In this document: positions 58,193 through 64,000 of the stretch, piece after piece | Layout of the letters: every line of letters starts with the position of its first letter | How positions within the stretch are numbered: the first letter of the stretch is position 1 | Origin: Rheinheimera sp. SA_1 | GTDB taxonomy: Bacteria > Pseudomonadota > Gammaproteobacteria > Enterobacterales > Alteromonadaceae | Direction: 5' to 3' | Assembly (NCBI RefSeq): GCF_001669775.1 | Contig: NZ_LXWK01000016.1 | Coordinates: 310,001-374,000 of the forward strand | DNA length: 64,000 nucleotides | The notes under the pieces: generated by a model | Database searches by the model: none | Seen by the model: only the letters and a program-made list of their open reading frames with translations | Told to the model about the DNA's origin: nothing | Position numbers and translations under genes: made by a program

Positions 58193-59857
58193 ATGTGTTC
58201 GATATTCGGGGTGCTTGACATCAAGACTGATGTTAAAGCCTTGCGCCAACAGGCGCTACAGTTATCTAAGTTGTTACGTCATCGTGGTCCGGATTGGTCT
58301 GGGATCTGGAATGACAATAATGCCATCCTCGTGCACGAGCGTCTGGCCATTGTAGATACTGAAAATGGCGCGCAACCACTGATTAATCCAAATCGAAATC
58401 ACATTCTGGCAGTGAATGGTGAGATTTATAATCACAAGAATTTAGAGAAAAATTTAACCGTCGACTATCAGTTCCAGACCAAATCAGATTGCGAAGTCAT
58501 TCTGCCGTTGTATCTGGAGCATGGCGCCAGTTTTATCGATCAACTGCAGGGCATGTTTGCCTTTATTCTGTATGACGCTGAACAACAACGCTATTTAATT
58601 GCCCGCGACCATATCGGCATTATTCCGCTGTATTACGGTTATGACGAACATGGTCAGCTGTATGTCGCTTCTGAGCTCAAAGCGCTGATCCCGGTTTGTA
58701 AACAAATGCAGGAATTCCCGCCAGGGCATTATTTCGACAGCAAAATCGGCAAGCTTGAAAAATACTATGCCCGCGACTGGCAAAGTTATGATGCGGTTAA
58801 AGACAATCCAGCTGATTTAGGTGAACTGCGTGAAGCGTTAGAGCAGTCGGTAAAAAGCCATTTAATGTCCGACGTACCTTATGGCGTGTTGTTATCAGGC
58901 GGCCTGGATTCATCGTTAATTTCGGCAATTACCCAGCAGTTTGCACGTAACCGCATTGAAGATGACGGTAAATCGGAAGCATGGTGGCCACGTTTACACT
59001 CTTTCGCCGTTGGTCTTGCCGGTTCACCGGATTTAATTGCTGCGCGTAAAGTGGCGGATACCATCGGCACCGTGCACCACGAAGTATTGTTTACGGTGCA
59101 AGAAGGTATCGATGCGCTGCGTGATGTGGTTTATTTCCTCGAAACCTACGATGTCACCACCATTCGTGCGTCAACACCTATGTACTTAATGGCGCGGAAA
59201 ATCAAAGCCATGGGCATCAAAATGGTGTTATCAGGCGAAGGCTCCGACGAGTTGTTTGGCGGTTATTTGTATTTCCATAAGGCGCCAAATGCCAAAGAAT
59301 TCCACGAAGAAACACTGCGGAAACTGGACCGGTTACATATGTTCGACTGTAACCGCGCCAACAAAGCGATGTCTGCCTGGGGTATTGAAGCCCGGGTGCC
59401 GTTCCTCGATAAACATTTTATGGACGTCGCGATGCGGTTAAACCCGCAGGCAAAAATGTGTGGCAACGGCAAAATGGAAAAACACATTTTGCGTCAGGCC
59501 TTTGATGGTTTGCTGCCAAATGAAATTCTATGGCGGCAAAAAGAGCAATTCTCTGACGGCGTTGGCTACAGCTGGATTGACAGTTTAAAAGCCTTTGCCG
59601 AAAAAGAAGTGAGCGACCAACAGTTGACGACTGCAGCCTTCCGCTTCCCGGTCAACACGCCGGATAGCAAAGAAGCTTATCTGTACCGGGTGATTTTTGA
59701 AGAACATTTCCCACACAGTGGCGCTATAGCTTGTGTACCTGGCGGAAAATCTGTTGCATGTTCGACACCTGAAGCACTGGCCTGGGATGCGAAAATGGCG
59801 CAAATGACCGACCCATCCGGTCGTGCCGTGCGCGACGTGCACGAACAAGCCTATTGA
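58193..59857 (+). CDS. asnB: Asparagine synthetase B, glutamine-hydrolysing
   Basis: A 554-aa enzyme (E. coli AsnB, 554) making asparagine from aspartate, ATP and glutamine. Cys2 of MCSIFGVLD is the glutaminase nucleophile once Met is removed, with LRHRGPDWSG, NGEIYNH and LSGGLDSSLISAIT (PP-motif, SGG.DSS) for the AMP-forming synthetase half. GEGSDELFGGYLYFHKAPNA and AWGIEARVPFLDKHFMDVAM complete the active site. GGAG lies before the ATG. A strong terminator follows. It is a single-gene unit. Confidence 0.97.
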   Translation: MCSIFGVLDIKTDVKALRQQALQLSKLLRHRGPDWSGIWNDNNAILVHERLAIVDTENGAQPLINPNRNHILAVNGEIYNHKNLEKNLTVDYQFQTKSDCEVILPLYLEHGASFIDQLQGMFAFILYDAEQQRYLIARDHIGIIPLYYGYDEHGQLYVASELKALIPVCKQMQEFPPGHYFDSKIGKLEKYYARDWQSYDAVKDNPADLGELREALEQSVKSHLMSDVPYGVLLSGGLDSSLISAITQQFARNRIEDDGKSEAWWPRLHSFAVGLAGSPDLIAARKVADTIGTVHHEVLFTVQEGIDALRDVVYFLETYDVTTIRASTPMYLMARKIKAMGIKMVLSGEGSDELFGGYLYFHKAPNAKEFHEETLRKLDRLHMFDCNRANKAMSAWGIEARVPFLDKHFMDVAMRLNPQAKMCGNGKMEKHILRQAFDGLLPNEILWRQKEQFSDGVGYSWIDSLKAFAEKEVSDQQLTTAAFRFPVNTPDSKEAYLYRVIFEEHFPHSGAIACVPGGKSVACSTPEALAWDAKMAQMTDPSGRAVRDVHEQAY

Positions 59858-59902
59858 TCAGCAATAAAAACCTAAGCTGGTCGACGCTGGCCAGCAATCA
59901 GC

Positions 59903-59929
59903 AAAGCCCGCGCCTGCGGGCTTTTTTTT
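59903..59929 (+). terminator. Rho-independent terminator after asnB
   Basis: AAAGCCCGC pairs with GCGGGCTTT across GCCT, continuing into T residues (eight T in all), 46 bases after the asnB stop. Confidence 0.93.
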
Positions 59930-60124
59930 GCTAAATTTTTAGCGGTTCCCGTATCACCAAACAGATAAAAGTTATCGGGTCAGTAAAACAAATTTTGTCG
60001 TATCTTTTTGCGAATTCAACGGCCTTGGTATGCCGGATTTTGTTTTTCTGGTAGATTAGCGACTTCTGTCGGCAGCGTTGCCGTTGACCCTGCATCACTT
60101 GATGCAGACCCTGATGAGACATTC

Positions 60125-62157
60125 ATGAAAGCGACAAGTCGTTTCTGGTTATTTTTACTGGCATTGCCCTTTATGCCATTGCACCTGCAAGCCGAAATTG
60201 CCCTGACCGGTCAGTGGGTCCGGGACCTGAATCAACAGAGTCTGAAAGATCCACAAACCTCAGGTTTAACCTGGCGCCACGGCGAATTGCTGAGTCTGGG
60301 CGATCAAAGTGCCGATCCCGGTTTACGGATGAAGCTATTTCGGATCAACCCGCAAACCGCAGTTTTTAACCAGCGGCCCATCGATATCACCATTTCTGCC
60401 GACGTCAGAAAGAGTTGCTTCGGCGATTACATTGCCAATTCTCCGGACTTAGAAGCCTTAACCTGGGATCGGCTGGATGATTTAACCCTGATCACCGTGA
60501 CCGAAGACGCCAGTCGTGCGCAATTAAGTCCGTCCTGTGCCAAAAAATATGCGCAAACCAATTCGACCAGTTATCCAACTTTATTATTAAAAATCAGCTT
60601 AAATGCCGATTTTAGCAGTGCGGAAATCACTGCGGTGCGTCCGGTGCAGTTTCCGCTGGAATCGAAAGTTGGCAACTTACCCAACGATGGTATCGAAGGT
60701 CTGGCAGTTGACGATCACCAAAACCTGTATCTGGCGTTGGAGAAAAACAGTGCCACGTTGCCGGCCATCTTCAAAACCCGTTTAACCGCCGATTTTTGGG
60801 CCAAAGATAATTTCGTGAAGGTGATTGATGCCAATCTGGCGATGCCGCCATTGGACAACAAAGGTCATCCGATCAACGGCATCGACTTTTTACCAAGCCC
60901 AATTCCGGGGCATCCGGGGTATCTGGTTGCGGTCGCCCGCAATGATGACCAACTGTGGATTTTTGATTTAACTAACCGGGTGCAGCCTTTTGTGCAGCCA
61001 CTCAGTTTTTTTGTGGCCACCGACAATTCTGGCTTGTGCCCGGTCTATGAAAAAATGGTGCAAACGGCGCTGGAAGGTGTTGCAGTGCATCAAGGCAAAG
61101 TGTATCTGGTGAATGATCCTTGGAAACAGCATTATCCTGATAATATTCAATGTGATGTCAACGCTGAACATTTTAATAAAATGGCACCGCTATTATTCGA
61201 AATGTCGGTTGACCCACGCTGGTTTACCCTGGCTCGACCCACAGTAAAAACCACCTTACCCGGGATTAGTGCCATGGCGATGGTGACGAATGACAGTTAC
61301 TTGCTGGTACAGGACAAAAAAATTGACCAAGGCGGTGACCGGCTTGGTTTACTGCAGTTCAGCCCTGAAGGAAAGCCTTCTTACAAATCAATTTTTGTTA
61401 CCGGTTGGCCACAGAATCAACCATCCAACGATTTGGAATCGATGTGCGCCCTGCCCGGTCGCCAGAATGAGTTTCTGCTGGCAGAAAGTGGCAGCTGGCA
61501 CGGCGAATTTGGCCGTTTATTCCATCTGAAGCTATATCAGGGTTATGCCACGGTCTTAGCGAGTTTTGCTTTACCGGTGCAACGTGACAACACCGAACAG
61601 CAAGCTGGTGACAATTTTGAAGGTCTGGCTTGCCTGAATAAAGCACCGAATCGTTTTTTGTTGGTGTTAGGCGAACGCGGTGGCAATGGCCAACGTGGCA
61701 GCTTAACCGGGGCGACTTTGATTTAGCTGCTGGTGATATTCAGTGGTCGGCAGAGCGCTTGCAGGTACAACCACCGCAGCCGGATCTTGCACAACCAGCG
61801 CAGCGTGATATTGCAGATTTATATCTCGAATCTAATGTGTTATGGGCAAGTGCCGTGCGTGAAGCTGGCAATGGCGGGCCTTTTAGCTCCTTTATTTATC
61901 AGGTCGCATTGTTGGATCCACAAGCACCAACGCCGGTGAACTTAATCTCAGGCGGAAAGATTTTCTGGCAAATTGATGGTATGAAAGTCGAAGCGCTGGC
62001 AGCGCCAAACAATTTATTTCCAAATTCAAGTCTGGCAATTGGCACCGAAGACGAGTGGTTTCATGGCCAATGGCGCGCGCTGTTTCCACCTGCCGGGCAA
62101 TCGCCTGCAGTGCCGGTGCCAGTAACTGACAACGTCACGGAGGCCGTTCATGAATAA
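60125..62157 (+). pseudogene. Esterase-like activity of phytase family protein, split by a frameshift
   Basis: A secreted protein of the esterase-like phytase family. The first frame (60125-61726, 533 aa) has signal peptide SRFWLFLLALPFMPLHLQA, then TSGLTWRHGELLSLGDQSAD and DGIEGLAVDDHQNLYLALEK, typical beta-propeller blades, and ends at TAG in GSLTGATLI. The -1-shifted frame continues the same protein without a gap: GDFDLAAGDIQWSAERLQVQ, then DIADLYLESNVLWASAVREA, and finishes at 62157. Adding one base near 61708-61712 (ACCGGGGCG, where ACC TGG GGC would restore LTWGDFD) would give about 677 residues. Either a true inactivating deletion, a programmed shift, or a sequencing error. The ATG at 60125 is chosen since the longer frame to 60008 has no signal peptide. 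Confidence 0.8.
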
Positions 62158-62404
62158 TGCTGATCAACCACAACCACTCACTGCGGAACAGCCCAAAAAC
62201 CCGTTACATGGTTTTACGCTAGAGCAAATTCTGAATTCTTTGCTGAGCCACTACGGTGGTTATCCGGCACTAGCGGCGCAAATCAAAATTAAATGTTTTA
62301 TTGAAAACCCCAGTGTGAAATCCAGTTTGAAATTTTTACGTAAAACACCCTGGGCGCGGACTGAAGTGGAGACGCTGTTTATCCGGTTGCGGCTCTATCG
62401 ATAA
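62150..62404 (+). CDS. VF530-family (DUF2132) DNA-binding protein
   Basis: An 84-aa protein of the VF530 family: [20 protein letters not shown], then [20 protein letters not shown], then [13 protein letters not shown]. The structure from Vibrio fischeri shows a helical DNA-binding-like fold, but the physiological role is unknown. Its start overlaps the end of the frameshifted phytase-like gene by eight bases, so it would be translationally coupled to the restored frame, which suggests the upstream gene was read through recently. Confidence 0.88.
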   Translation: MNNADQPQPLTAEQPKNPLHGFTLEQILNSLLSHYGGYPALAAQIKIKCFIENPSVKSSLKFLRKTPWARTEVETLFIRLRLYR

Positions 62405-62449
62405 GGCAGCAATAACGTACCGGTAACATTCGCCAGGCTTAGCTGGTGA

Positions 62450-63670
<1,221 letters not shown>

Positions 63671-63758
63671 GCAACGGGATCAGTCGCTGTTTTTACACTT
63701 GCACCGGCTCTTTAAAAGCCGGTGTCACCAATTCCGAGATGTATCGCAGAGGTAATTT

Positions 63759-64000
63759 ATGGCACTGCAACAACTGGCGACCCAGCGTTGTTTTGAGGGG
63801 TGGCAAAAACGTTTTTCCCACCAATCCACCACGCTGCAATGCGACATGCAGTTTTCGGTATATATACCGCCGCAGGCCGAATTTCATCCGGTACCTGCTT
63901 TGTATTGGCTGTCAGGCCTGACCTGTACCGATGAAAATTTTTCGGCTAAATCCGGTGCACAACGCATTGCCGCTGAACTTGGCATCGCGCTTATTATCCC
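63759..64000 (+). CDS. fghA: S-formylglutathione hydrolase (5' part, cut by the window edge)
   Basis: The first 80 codons of an esterase-D family enzyme that hydrolyses S-formylglutathione to formate and glutathione, completing the pathway begun by FrmA. The frame starts at ATG 63759 after CAGAGG and reads MALQQLATQRCFEGWQKRFS, then FSVYIPPQAEFHPVPALYWL, then SGLTCTDENFSAKSGAQRIA, with the LSGLTCT.ENF motif near the oxyanion hole. The gene continues past base 64000, so the catalytic Ser, Asp and His lie outside this window. Confidence 0.93.
   Translation, partial: MALQQLATQRCFEGWQKRFSHQSTTLQCDMQFSVYIPPQAEFHPVPALYWLSGLTCTDENFSAKSGAQRIAAELGIALII

Overview
The window looks like chromosomal DNA of an aerobic, Gram-negative gammaproteobacterium of the Alteromonadales/Chromatiaceae type; Rheinheimera or a close relative is my best guess. 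This rests on gene content: large TonB-dependent receptors, FadE with a PsrA-like TetR regulator, RimO, NagZ, an MJ1255/VC2487-family glycosyltransferase and a PEP-CTERM-like tail. No rRNA or tRNA gene was seen, and no prophage, intact IS or CRISPR array.

Layout. 0-5 kb: a CPA2 antiporter, a Tat-exported dienelactone-hydrolase-like protein, a PRC-barrel protein, a glycine-zipper lipoprotein and a 62-aa orphan. Next comes a small graveyard (4.48-5.0 kb) in which remnants of moaC and moaD abut the first codons of a parE-like toxin, beside an intact ParD-like antitoxin. 5.1-10.2 kb: a tightly overlapping five-gene MacAB/HlyD-type ABC export operon with three consecutive adaptor genes. 10.6-13.9 kb: an OpgC-like acyltransferase and a GntR(YtrA)-ABC ATPase-permease unit with an inverted-repeat operator. 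14.3-20.1 kb: a beta-glucan locus, with LacI-type operators, a GH16 lipoprotein carrying three repeated WDCCGG modules, and a TonB receptor. 20.2-22.8 kb: an envelope lipid/glycan trio (glycosyltransferase, PAP2 phosphatase, LpxH-like phosphoesterase). 23-34 kb: topoisomerase III convergent with a 3034-aa cyclic beta-1,2-glucan-synthase-like protein. 34.3-38.3 kb: a seven-Big2-repeat lipoprotein with a DUF3494 (ice-binding-like) end, paired with an OmpA-type porin. 38.6-44.6 kb: a PHB-depolymerase-like esterase, GNAT, NagZ, FadE and the PsrA-like regulator.

44.8-51.9 kb is the most unusual part. A TonB receptor is preceded by a strong promoter and a 24-codon Tyr-rich open frame with an excellent ribosome-binding site and a hairpin just after its stop. 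Downstream, and convergent, lies a two-gene unit encoding a PEP-CTERM-like protein and a secreted S8 protease. I infer a peptide-scavenging locus that may be controlled by translation of the Tyr-rich leader. 52.5-64 kb is mostly housekeeping: RimO, a Nudix hydrolase, a NatAB-like ABC exporter, a DUF3025 protein, asparagine synthetase B, a frameshifted phytase/esterase-like gene, a VF530 protein, and the glutathione-dependent formaldehyde pathway (FrmA, then the start of FghA, cut by the window edge).

Short dispersed palindromes recur between genes: a roughly 125-155 bp element (two near-full copies and one remnant), REP-like hairpins at 10.5 and 22.9 kb, and a perfect 22-bp-arm hairpin at 39.6 kb. 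Several long open frames begin inside these elements, so starts were moved downstream where the sequence supports it. All family names come from recognising motifs by eye, without a database search.
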